A DNA stretch of 64,000 nt from Flagellimonas_A sp039592695 (lineage in GTDB: Bacteria; Bacteroidota; Bacteroidia; Flavobacteriales; Flavobacteriaceae). The stretch's first letter is position 1. Each line of letters starts with the position of its first letter. The notes below the pieces were generated by a model. That model had not been told where the DNA came from. It searched no databases and saw only the letters and a list, made by a program, of their open reading frames with translations. A program made the position numbers and the translations under genes. Shown here in pieces: positions 35,331 through 43,276 of this stretch. The stretch is from positions 682,001 to 746,000 of the forward strand of contig NZ_JBBUTK010000002.1 in assembly GCF_039592695.1 (NCBI RefSeq). The letters run 5' to 3'.

Positions 35331-35414
35331 GTCATTCCCGCTCCCGATAGCTATCGGGTAGCAGGAATCCATAAATCAGTATATATGTGGATGCCGCAAT
35401 AAATGCGGAATGAC
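35331..35414 (+). repeat. 84-bp palindromic intergenic element with nested 16-mer palindrome
   Basis: Outer arms GTCATTCCCGC (35331-35341) and GCGGAATGAC (35405-35414) pair with one bulge. Nested inside is the perfect palindrome CCCGATAGCTATCGGG (35343-35358), which recurs at 56598-56613. The outer 11 bases recur at 22798. It looks like a small dispersed repeat. Confidence 0.75.
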
Positions 35415-35455
35415 AAGAACCTATACATAAAAATTTGGTTGATTGATAATTGATG

Positions 35456-35492
35456 GCCCTGAGGTGTTTTTAAAACCTTAGGGCTTATTTTT
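35456..35492 (+). terminator. Hairpin terminator overlapping the tsaB -7 box
   Basis: GCCCTGAGGT (35456-35465) pairs with ACCTTAGGGC (35475-35484), ten positions with one G-U, and runs into TTATTTTT. The T tract overlaps TATTTTTG (35486-35493), an exact TANNTTTG box that ends 4 bases before the tsaB ATG. Confidence 0.6.
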
Positions 35493-35497
35493 GCCCC

Positions 35498-36184
35498 ATG
35501 GCAAAAATTTTGTGCATAGAATCGGCCACCACCAATTGCTCTGTTTGCATTGCTACGGATGGAAAAGTAATTTCCATTAAGGAGGAAAATACGCCTAATT
35601 ATTCCCATTCTGAGCAGTTGCATGTGTTCATTGAGAACGTCTTGAAAGAGGCGGATTTGGCATTTTCTGATATGGATGCTATTGCCGTCAGCAAAGGCCC
35701 GGGTTCATATACGGGATTGCGCATTGGGGTTTCGGCAGCGAAGGGACTCTGTTTTGCTTTAGATGTGCCACTGATTTCTATTCCGACCCTAGAGAGCATG
35801 GCCCATCAGGTCGTACTAGAGGTAAGTGAGGTCATTATTCCAGTTTTGGATGCTAGACGTATGGAAGTCTACTCCTGTGTCTTTGATGAAAACCATCAAG
35901 AAATACGGGAAACCAAAGCAGAAATCATTGATTCCGGTTCTTTTAAGGAATTTTCGAGCTATTCTAAAGTGTTTCTTGCGGGCAACGGGGCCGAAAAGTG
36001 CCAAGAAGTGCTTCCCGATGATTCCAATTTCGTTTTTGACACCAGTATTTATCCATCCGCAAAAGAAATGGCACCGTTGGCCCAAAAAAAATTCGAAGCA
36101 GGCCAATTTGAGAATGTGGCCTACTTCGAACCGTATTATTTGAAGGACTTTGTCCTACAGAAAAAAAAGACTAATCGTTCTTGA
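35498..36184 (+). CDS. tsaB: tRNA threonylcarbamoyladenosine biosynthesis protein TsaB
   Basis: The 228-residue protein is the TsaB partner of TsaD in making the t6A modification at position 37 of ANN-decoding tRNAs. It has the ASKHA-fold start ILCIESATTNCSVCIATDGK, the SHSEQLH motif, and the hallmark SKGPGSYTGLRIGVSAAKGL near residue 66-85. Its end overlaps the convergent mscS gene by 14 bases. Its -7 box (35486-35493) lies so close to the ATG that the transcript would have almost no leader. Confidence 0.95.
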   Translation: MAKILCIESATTNCSVCIATDGKVISIKEENTPNYSHSEQLHVFIENVLKEADLAFSDMDAIAVSKGPGSYTGLRIGVSAAKGLCFALDVPLISIPTLESMAHQVVLEVSEVIIPVLDARRMEVYSCVFDENHQEIRETKAEIIDSGSFKEFSSYSKVFLAGNGAEKCQEVLPDDSNFVFDTSIYPSAKEMAPLAQKKFEAGQFENVAYFEPYYLKDFVLQKKKTNRS

Positions 36185-36998
36185 TACTGTGCATAACACG
36201 TTGTGGAAACGGTATTTCTATACCTGCCTTGTCAAATCGTAATTTGGTCTGTTCGTGAATGTAAAATTTGGCATCCCAAAAATCTTCGTTCTTTGCCCAC
36301 CAACGCAGCGATAAGTTGACAGAACTATCGGCCAGGGCATCGACCACCACCTGTGGCTCTGGTTCGTTGAGTATCGTTTCGTTTTCTGCACAGATTTGCA
36401 GCAGAATGTCTTTGGCCTCTTTGATATTTGAGCCGTAACCGATGCCCACCTTATAATTGTCACGACGAATGGGCTCGGCATTGTAGTTGACAATGTTTCC
36501 ATTTGATAATTGTCCATTGGGAATAATCGCCACTTGGTTGCCAAAGGTGTTCAATTTGGTCTGAAAAATGGATATTTCTTTCACCGCGCCGTCTTGACCT
36601 TGGGCAGAAATCCAATCTCCGACCTTAAAAGGCTTAAAGAGCAAGATTAAAACACCGCCAGCAAAATTCGCCAATGAACCCTGTAAGGCCAGGCCGATGG
36701 CCAGACCGGCCGCACCCACGATAGCAACCAGCGAAGAAGTTTTTACGCCAAGTTGGGTAACGACCAAAATTACCAAAACAACTTTGAGGGAAATGCTTAT
36801 AAAACTCTGCAAAAAACTTTCTAATGCAAGGTCGTAATCCTTTTTAGCAAAAAACTTTCTGACAAGCTTGTTTATCAATCTGATAATCCATAGACCTACA
36901 ATCAGTATGATAATTGCCGCAATAAGGTTGGGCAACATATTCCAGACCCAATCTATGGCCTCTTGTGCATGTTTTTCAAAATCTTTCAATTGTTCCAT
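36171..36998 (-). CDS. Small-conductance mechanosensitive channel (MscS family)
   Basis: The 275-residue protein has three N-terminal membrane helices and the MscS core: the pore helix GAAGLAIGLALQGSLANFAGG near residue 95-115, then FKPFKVGDWI and the beta domain with IFQTKLNTFGNQVAIIPNG. It acts as a membrane-tension valve releasing solutes on osmotic downshock. Length equals the basic form. It converges on tsaB with a 14-base overlap at the 3' ends. Confidence 0.94.
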   Translation of the reverse strand: MEQLKDFEKHAQEAIDWVWNMLPNLIAAIIILIVGLWIIRLINKLVRKFFAKKDYDLALESFLQSFISISLKVVLVILVVTQLGVKTSSLVAIVGAAGLAIGLALQGSLANFAGGVLILLFKPFKVGDWISAQGQDGAVKEISIFQTKLNTFGNQVAIIPNGQLSNGNIVNYNAEPIRRDNYKVGIGYGSNIKEAKDILLQICAENETILNEPEPQVVVDALADSSVNLSLRWWAKNEDFWDAKFYIHEQTKLRFDKAGIEIPFPQRVMHSIKND

Positions 36999-37072
36999 AA
37001 AAATTTGGTTTTGGCCAATGTAATTTTGGAGAGTTCTTTTGTCAAGTAATTTAGTTTAAACTATTGTTAATC

Positions 37073-39187
37073 TTACTTGAATGATGCTATTTGCGTCAAA
37101 ACTTCTCTTGATTCAGTCACTGGCAGCTTGCAGGTGCCCTCAATACAGACATAAGCGAGGGTCTGCCCCTCAACGTATCGATTTTTAAGCAGTTCAATAG
37201 TGCCTTCCTCTTTACTGCCCACCAAAATGCTGTTGGGCAGGTAATGGGATGAAATTTCAGCGCCCAATTTTTTATGGTCTTCGCCCACTATGGCAATCTC
37301 ATAAAAATTGTTCTGTTCATAGAAAACCAAGTGCAGCCAATTGGCAAAACCCTGTGCGCTCTTGTCAAAGCCTTTTTGGACGTTTTTGAGCATTTGAGAA
37401 GCTCGTTTGCCATAGCCCTCTTCGTGAAAGACTTTGTGCAGCTTTACAAGATTGTTTGCCATAATTGAATTGGAAGAAGAAATCACATTGTCATTCGTCT
37501 CTACGGTTCGCCGTATCAAATCATCGTCTTCATCAGAAGTATAGAAAAACATACCGTTCTCATTGTCAGAGAAATGTGCAATGGCATAATCGACATAATT
37601 TTTCGCCTTCATCAGCCATCTTTCGTCAAAAGTGACTTCATAAAGTGCGATATAGGCCTCGATGACCGTGGCATAATCATCTAAAAAGGCATTGATGGTA
37701 CTAGTGCCATTTTTGTGGTTTCGATACAGTCCTCCATCCTCTTTTTTCATGTTGCCTTCAATGAAATCCGCATTTTTGAGCGCCAGTTCTAAGTATTGGG
37801 GATTTTGCAAATAACGATGTGCATCGACCAGACCTTTGAGCATGAGTCCGTTCCATGAAGTGAGGATTTTATCATCCAACCTGGGTTTTGGCCGCTTTTC
37901 ACGTTCTTTTTTTAAGATTTTAAGGGATTCATGTATTTTTCGTTGTAGTGCTTCCACCGATATGGAATGTTTTTCAGCAATTTCTTCTTCGGATTTATCA
38001 CGGATCAAAACATAGTTTCCTCCCTCCCAAAGTCCGTAAGGGTTGATGTTGTAATGGTCTTTAAAAACCTCAAAATCATCACCCAACAACTGTTGTAATT
38101 CCTCTTTTGTCCATACGTAAAAGGCGCCCTCTTCCAGCTCGCCCTGATCATCAAGACTGTCAGCATCTAAAGAAGAATAAAATCCGCCATTTTCATCCAA
38201 CAATTCCTCAACCACAAAACCGATGGTTTCTTGAACCACATCTTTGTAGAGCTCATTTTTGGTGACCGCGTAGGCTTTTGAATACAGACTGGCCAATTGC
38301 CCGTTATCGTAGAGCATTTTCTCGAAGTGGGGCACATGCCATTTGGTGTCTACCGAATATCGTGCAAAACCACCACCGACATGGTCAAAAATGCCACCGT
38401 AGGCTATTTGGGTAAGAGTGGTGTTCGCATACGCCATGATGGAATCATTTTGTTTTGCAGTGGCGTAGTGCAACAAGAAATCAAGATTGTTGGGCATCAT
38501 GAATTTGGGCGCCCGCTTGTAGCCGCCCAAAAATGTATCAAAGTAGTTTGACCAATTTTCAACGGCGCCATCAAGCTGATCAAGAGTGTAGCTGTCATCA
38601 GAATCATTGGTCTCGACCAAGTTGATGGCCTTCAACCCCCTTGAAAGATCTTCAGCATAGCCCACAACTTTTTCACGGTCATTGTTGTACAGTTCAATCA
38701 ATTTGATCAGTGATTTCTGCCAGTCTTCCTTGGGCAGGTATGTGGCTCCCCAAAATGGCCTTCCATCGGGTAATGCGACGATGTTGAGCGGCCAGCCCCC
38801 ATTGCCTGACATCATTTGAATGGCATCCATATAGATTTGGTCGACATCAGGCCGTTCTTCACGGTCAATCTTGATGTTGATGAAATTGTCGTTCATCAAT
38901 TGGGCCACTTCTTCATCTTCAAAACATTCGTGCTCCATTACATGGCACCAATGGCAGGCGGCATAACCGATGCTGATGAGCAAGGGTTTGTTCTCTTTTT
39001 TTGCAAGCTCAAGTGCTTCGGGTTTCCATGCGTGCCAGTTTACGGGATTGTGTGCATGCTGCAGTAAATACGGACTCGTTTCATGTATGAGGTCATTGGT
39101 GTATTGGTGCTGCATCTTATCGGTTTTTTGGGCGCAACTTTGAATGATGGATATGCCAATCAACAAAAAAAGAACCTTTTTTAGCAT
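37073..39187 (-). CDS. DUF255 thioredoxin-domain lipoprotein (YyaL/SSP411 type)
   Basis: The 704-residue protein begins with a lipoprotein signal (LFLLIGISIIQSC, acylated at the cysteine) followed by the DUF255 thioredoxin domain: SPYLLQHAHNPVNWHAW, redox motif CHWC in YAACHWCHVMEHECF near residue 75-90, and NIKIDREERPDVDQIYMD. The C-terminal 500 residues form an (alpha/alpha)6 barrel like AGE-type epimerases (PHFEKMLYDNGQLASLYSKA). It is usually annotated as a thioredoxin-domain protein; substrate unknown. A lipoprotein form places it in the periplasm or at the surface, unlike cytosolic homologues. Confidence 0.9.
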   Translation of the reverse strand: MLKKVLFLLIGISIIQSCAQKTDKMQHQYTNDLIHETSPYLLQHAHNPVNWHAWKPEALELAKKENKPLLISIGYAACHWCHVMEHECFEDEEVAQLMNDNFINIKIDREERPDVDQIYMDAIQMMSGNGGWPLNIVALPDGRPFWGATYLPKEDWQKSLIKLIELYNNDREKVVGYAEDLSRGLKAINLVETNDSDDSYTLDQLDGAVENWSNYFDTFLGGYKRAPKFMMPNNLDFLLHYATAKQNDSIMAYANTTLTQIAYGGIFDHVGGGFARYSVDTKWHVPHFEKMLYDNGQLASLYSKAYAVTKNELYKDVVQETIGFVVEELLDENGGFYSSLDADSLDDQGELEEGAFYVWTKEELQQLLGDDFEVFKDHYNINPYGLWEGGNYVLIRDKSEEEIAEKHSISVEALQRKIHESLKILKKEREKRPKPRLDDKILTSWNGLMLKGLVDAHRYLQNPQYLELALKNADFIEGNMKKEDGGLYRNHKNGTSTINAFLDDYATVIEAYIALYEVTFDERWLMKAKNYVDYAIAHFSDNENGMFFYTSDEDDDLIRRTVETNDNVISSSNSIMANNLVKLHKVFHEEGYGKRASQMLKNVQKGFDKSAQGFANWLHLVFYEQNNFYEIAIVGEDHKKLGAEISSHYLPNSILVGSKEEGTIELLKNRYVEGQTLAYVCIEGTCKLPVTESREVLTQIASFK

Positions 39188-39209
39188 GGGTACTTTCAGA
39201 TACGTTCAT

Positions 39210-39235
39210 AAAAAAAGCGTCCGAGCTGGGGACGC
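39210..39235 (-). terminator. Terminator after the dodecin gene (minus strand)
   Basis: On the minus strand, GCGTCC (39235-39230) pairs with GGACGC (39222-39217) and is followed by seven T residues. It ends the dodecin transcript 22 bases past the stop codon. Confidence 0.7.
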
Positions 39236-39257
39236 CTTAAATTTCAATAAGTCTCGG

Positions 39258-39458
39258 CTATTTTACCTCAAAGGTGATTTTCACATTGACACGATAGTTG
39301 TCAATCTTACCATCTTTGACGGTGGCACTTTGCTCGTTGATATAAACAGAGCGAATATTTTTTACAGATTTTGAAGCTTGGCTCAATGCATTTTTTGTTG
39401 CATCTTCCCAACTGTCATCTGAATTTGCTAAAACTTCTATTACTTTTAATACTGCCAT
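39258..39458 (-). CDS. Dodecin-family protein
   Basis: The 66-residue protein matches the dodecin family in length and pattern: VLKVIEVLANSDDSWEDATK, ALSQASKSVKNIRSVYINEQ and the closing strand YRVNVKITFEVK. Dodecins form hollow dodecamers that bind flavins or coenzyme A in the cytoplasm and buffer them. The DSWEDA stretch corresponds to the flavin-contact loop. It lies between the DUF255 lipoprotein and the Nfu gene on the same strand. Confidence 0.93.
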   Translation of the reverse strand: MAVLKVIEVLANSDDSWEDATKNALSQASKSVKNIRSVYINEQSATVKDGKIDNYRVNVKITFEVK

Positions 39459-39519
39459 GGCTAACGATTTTAAATTCCCTTCAATGTAAGCATTTCATGC
39501 GTAAAAAGAAAGCTCAAAA

Positions 39520-40413
39520 TCACCCGTTTAGAGCGACGACTTCGTTTACCTTATCGCCCAACATGTTCTTGAGCATGGTCTCGATACCGTTTTTAAGGGT
39601 AAAGGTCGAAGAAGGGCAACCACTACAGGCCCCTTGAAGTACGACATTCACCGTTTTGCTGTCTTCTTCGTAGGATTGAAACACGATGTTGCCTCCGTCG
39701 CTGGCCACCGCAGGTTTGACATACTCTTCAAGAATGTCAATGATTTGTTTTGAAGTATCATCAAGTGCTGCCTCTTGTTCAGACTTTTTTTCTTCAATAC
39801 CTTTTTTGGAGGCTGATTCTGAAACAACTTCTTTGCCTTCCATCAAGAAATTGCGGATGAACTCCCGGAGTTCCATGGTGATGTCATCCCATTCTTTGAC
39901 CTCATATTTGGTGACCGAAACATAGTTTTCATCAAAAAATACCTCTTTGACAAAGGGAAAATGAAACAGCTCCTTGGCCAGATTGGAATCTTTGGCCTCA
40001 TCGATATTTTTGAATTCAAAAGAAGCAGGCACGATTCTCTTGTTGGCCACAAACTTCATCACCGAGGGGTTTGGCGTCACCTCGGCATAAACCGTGATGT
40101 GCTGTTTTTCAGATGAATTGGCTTCATTTACAATAGGTTGGCCAGCATTCAGATATTCGACCAAGTTCTGGGCCACTTCGTCCTTGACATCATCCCAAGT
40201 CACGATATCAAACCGTTCGAGTGCCACAAAATTACTGGCGATATAGACCGTTTTGACAAAGGGTAGGTAAAACAGCTGTTGTGCCAAAGGAGAATCTTTG
40301 GCCTCATCGATGTTTTTGTATTCGTAATTGCCCTTGACCAAAAAATGATTGGCCTCAAATTTCAATATTGTGGGGTTGTTGGTGGCAACCGTGGTGATAT
40401 GATATTCTTTCAT
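39520..40413 (-). CDS. NifU-family iron-sulfur carrier with duplicated Nfu N-terminal domain
   Basis: The 297-residue protein contains two successive Nfu N-terminal-type domains (residues 1-95 and 105-200), each with NP(T/S)xxKF, YEYKNIDEAKDSPLA or FEFKNIDEAKDSNLA, and a WDD motif. The C-terminal NifU domain (about 215-297) has EEYVKPAVASDGGNIVF and the cluster-binding CxxC in GACSGCPSSTFTLKNGI. It should carry or hand over [4Fe-4S] clusters. Most Nfu proteins have one N-terminal domain; the duplication is clear here. A TATTTTTG -7 box on the minus strand lies at 40435-40428, 15 bases before the ATG. Confidence 0.92.
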   Translation of the reverse strand: MKEYHITTVATNNPTILKFEANHFLVKGNYEYKNIDEAKDSPLAQQLFYLPFVKTVYIASNFVALERFDIVTWDDVKDEVAQNLVEYLNAGQPIVNEANSSEKQHITVYAEVTPNPSVMKFVANKRIVPASFEFKNIDEAKDSNLAKELFHFPFVKEVFFDENYVSVTKYEVKEWDDITMELREFIRNFLMEGKEVVSESASKKGIEEKKSEQEAALDDTSKQIIDILEEYVKPAVASDGGNIVFQSYEEDSKTVNVVLQGACSGCPSSTFTLKNGIETMLKNMLGDKVNEVVALNG

Positions 40414-40427
40414 AGAAAGATTTTTGG

Positions 40428-40435
40428 CAAAAATA
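40428..40435 (-). promoter_or_regulatory. -7 box of the nfu gene (minus strand)
   Basis: Read on the minus strand this is TATTTTTG, an exact TANNTTTG match followed by CC, as at the tsaB promoter. No TTG sits at the usual spacing. Confidence 0.45.
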
Positions 40436-40559
40436 CGAAGTTTACTTTATCGGTAAAAGGTGCAATTATACAGGTAAAAGGCATAATAATACCTAATTTG
40501 GGGCGTTATAGTTACGATTTGAACACTAATCTACTGAACTTTTGGCCCCATATCCCCTC

Positions 40560-41558
40560 ATGAAAAACTTCTTGGCAGTGTTATCGTTTTTCTTGGTTTT
40601 TGGATTTACATCCAGGGCACAAGAAGGTATTCCCGTTTATTTTGACTATCTGGCTGATAACTACTATCTGGTATATCCTTCCATGGCAGGTATCGGCGAG
40701 GGCGGAAAAATACGGCTTACAGCAAGAAAGCAATGGTTTAATGTTGATGAAGCGCCCAGCTTACAGACTTTAAATGCCCATTTTAGGGTAGGAGAGCGCA
40801 GTGGTGTTGGCGGTATCTTATTTAATGACTCCAACGGCTATCATTCACAAGTGGGCTTTAAGGGAACGTATGCGCATCACCTACGATTGGGGGGTGATTT
40901 TCGTACCCTCAACCAATTGTCTTTTGGTTTGAGTGCCGGGGTCATTTTAAGCAGTCTTGATGAAACCGAATTTAGGTCGGTTATACCCGATCCCATTGTA
41001 TCAGGAGTAAAAAACACGACCAGTTATTTTAATGCTGACTTTGGGGTTTCTTACAATCTTTGGGAATTTTATGCCCATGCCGCAGTGCTCAATATTTTAG
41101 GAAGCGGTCGTGATCTTTATACCGCCGCTGAGTTTGACAATTTGCGACGGTATCTGTTTTCAGTGGGCTATGTATTCGGAAAAAGTGAGTGGCGTGTAGA
41201 GCCTTCGGTTTTGCTACAACTGACAGAGTTTACAGAAGAAAAAACCGTTGATTTCAATGCCAAGGTATATAAAGATATTGGCGATAACACGACTCTTTGG
41301 GGTGGTATGTCGTACAGGCGCAGTTTTGACGGTGCCCAATTTCAGCAAAATGGTTCTTTTGGTGAGCAACGGCTGCAATTGTTGACGCCCATCATCGGGG
41401 TAAACTGGGGCAAATGGTTGTTTTCTTACAATTACTCGTATCAAATGGGCGATATTCGTTTTGATAATGGCGGATTTCACCAAATCACCTTAGGATACGA
41501 CATTGGTCAAGAGCGGCAGAACCGTTACGATTGCTACTGCCCTGCAGCGAATTATTAA
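40560..41558 (+). CDS. PorP/SprF-family T9SS membrane protein (stand-alone copy)
   Basis: The protein of about 332 residues starts at ATG 40560 with a signal peptide (AVLSFFLVFGFTSRAQ); an upstream TTG at 40542 adds only six residues. It then shows the PorP/SprF pattern: DYLADNYYLVYPSMAGIG in place of the usual NPAYAG box, followed by alternating barrel strands ending in FHQITLGYDIG. These outer-membrane proteins anchor or help export type IX substrates. Unlike the copy at 51.9 kb, it has no adjacent adhesin gene. Its substrate is unknown. Confidence 0.85.
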   Translation: MKNFLAVLSFFLVFGFTSRAQEGIPVYFDYLADNYYLVYPSMAGIGEGGKIRLTARKQWFNVDEAPSLQTLNAHFRVGERSGVGGILFNDSNGYHSQVGFKGTYAHHLRLGGDFRTLNQLSFGLSAGVILSSLDETEFRSVIPDPIVSGVKNTTSYFNADFGVSYNLWEFYAHAAVLNILGSGRDLYTAAEFDNLRRYLFSVGYVFGKSEWRVEPSVLLQLTEFTEEKTVDFNAKVYKDIGDNTTLWGGMSYRRSFDGAQFQQNGSFGEQRLQLLTPIIGVNWGKWLFSYNYSYQMGDIRFDNGGFHQITLGYDIGQERQNRYDCYCPAANY

Positions 41559-41906
41559 TCTTTTTCTCGATAATCGAGGTTTCTTGTTTCGCGTAATTCC
41601 AACTCAAAATTCGTCATTCTACATTCGTACTTTGCATTTCGCTGTACACTAAACGTTGTGTGCTTTATGCATTTCATACTTCTAATCTAATTTCACGAAT
41701 TTGCACAAATCAAATTTGTATTTGAAAATCCATGGGTTATTTTGCAGAGCTCTTCAGAGTAGAACAGAGTTTCGCGGAGTATTTAAGGCAACTCCCAACC
41801 TAAAATTTCTACACTGTATTTCGCTTTTCGCATCATATTCATAACTCTTAACTCTACATTCATAACTCGTTAGATTTCGTAACTCGTATTTTTAACTTCG
41901 TACTTT
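41559..41906. other. Non-coding, word-like degenerate spacer
   Basis: This 348-base gap between convergent genes holds no credible ORF. It starts with the palindrome CTCGATAATCGAG (41566-41578), also present at 56558-56570. The rest is a series of near-repeated short words such as CATTCATAACTC, AACTCTTAACTCTAC, AACTCGTTAG and ATTTCGTAACTCGTA, with no clear structure. A T-rich end for either flanking gene may lie here but no hairpin with T tract is visible. Confidence 0.6.
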
Positions 41907-43067
41907 TTACTCCCATGTATAGTTCTTTTTAATGGCTTGTCGTTTAATGGCACCCAGCATGGCATTCTCCAACTCACCTGCTTCTTGTTTTTGGTTTTTG
42001 ACAATGTAGGCTTCCCGCTTTTTGTTGAGTTCATTGATTTCTTTCTGGATTTTGACCCGTTCACCCTTTTTCTCCTCGATATATTTTTCGATGGCTTCAT
42101 CTGACTTTCCTTTGAGTTCCTTCGGAAGTTCATCTTTTTTCAGTTTTGAAACATCAAATTCCTTATCCTCAGAAGCATCCACCAAATCCCATGATGAATT
42201 ATTGTAGAGTGTCGAGCTTTTACTGATGGCACGTTTCACAGCGACTGACTCTTCCATGGCGTATGCATTGGAGTCTTGGGTTTCTTGGGCGACCTTTCTT
42301 GCTCTGCCCACCGACCCATAACCAATGTAGGTCTTGTTCAATTTTGAATTGAGTTGAATGATAATGTCATCATAAGGCGTGTCAATATGAACGATTTCTT
42401 GGTTGTGGTCAATGGCCATATAATCGCCACCTGTCAAACGGGCACCCTCTTTCCATCGGGTATCAATGCCCAACTCAAAATTTCCGCAGAAAATGGTGTT
42501 CACGACCACATCTTGCTCTTTGGCTTGGTTGGCGGCATCTTTATAATTCAATTTGCCCTGGGTAAAGGGTTCATTGCCCGCAATAAAGATCATTTTGAGG
42601 TCATCGGCATTCTTGCCCCAATCCAATTGTCGCAATGAGGTGTGTATGACTTGTCCACAGAATTCTTCCCCGCCATTGGTGTCCAACGAAAAAAGCTTTT
42701 CGGAGATTTTGTCCAGGTCGTTGCTAAAACCAATGACTTGGCGTATGTAACCTTCACGTGATGAAAGATCGTCATTGCCATATTCATAAAGCGCAATTTG
42801 AAGTGAGGGGCGGGTTTCATTGCCGCATCGGGCATGGGTAAATTCATTGACGATGTCCCATAGTTGTGCCTTAGCTTGGTTGATGAGTCCGTCCATACTG
42901 TTGCTGGTATCCAATAATAGTGCGATTTTCACATATTGTTGCCTAGTTTCTTCAACTTCTTCAAGATATTGTATTCCTTTTTCTGCACGATTGAAACCAC
43001 TGGTTATAAATGCTGTTGTTGCCAAAACTGTGATGGCCATCAGTTTAATGTTGTTTGACTTTTTCAT
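41907..43067 (-). CDS. Secreted von Willebrand factor type A domain protein
   Basis: The 386-residue protein has an N-terminal signal (LMAITVLATTAFITSGFNRA) and a vWA domain from about residue 45 to 235 with an intact metal-ion adhesion motif, DTSNS, in IALLLDTSNSMDGLI. The remainder is charged and coiled-coil-like (residues 290-360, repeated Lys/Glu). It is likely periplasmic or surface-exposed, with a metal-dependent protein-binding role. Partners are unknown. It is divergent from the histidine kinase gene at 43.3 kb and shares its 209-base promoter region. Confidence 0.85.
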   Translation of the reverse strand: MKKSNNIKLMAITVLATTAFITSGFNRAEKGIQYLEEVEETRQQYVKIALLLDTSNSMDGLINQAKAQLWDIVNEFTHARCGNETRPSLQIALYEYGNDDLSSREGYIRQVIGFSNDLDKISEKLFSLDTNGGEEFCGQVIHTSLRQLDWGKNADDLKMIFIAGNEPFTQGKLNYKDAANQAKEQDVVVNTIFCGNFELGIDTRWKEGARLTGGDYMAIDHNQEIVHIDTPYDDIIIQLNSKLNKTYIGYGSVGRARKVAQETQDSNAYAMEESVAVKRAISKSSTLYNNSSWDLVDASEDKEFDVSKLKKDELPKELKGKSDEAIEKYIEEKKGERVKIQKEINELNKKREAYIVKNQKQEAGELENAMLGAIKRQAIKKNYTWE

Positions 43068-43276
43068 GATTTTTTGTTTAGAAATGATGCAGCCAATGTA
43101 CTGGCAAGTTTTTCATCAAAAAAAGGGCAATGAGTGAAATGGGAATCTAAATGAGTAAACATGAAAATTGGATGAGCCAAGCTCGAAAAGCGGGTCTTTA
43201 CAGGGTGGTTTCAGCGGATTCCCCATTTTTTAATGCGCCGTAAATCGACTATGTTTACTGGGATTTTCATTCAAAA

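Noticed and set aside
35331..35414. Intrinsic terminator of the exporter cluster
   Set aside because: No T tract follows the outer stem; the element matches a dispersed repeat, and a better terminator lies at 35456.
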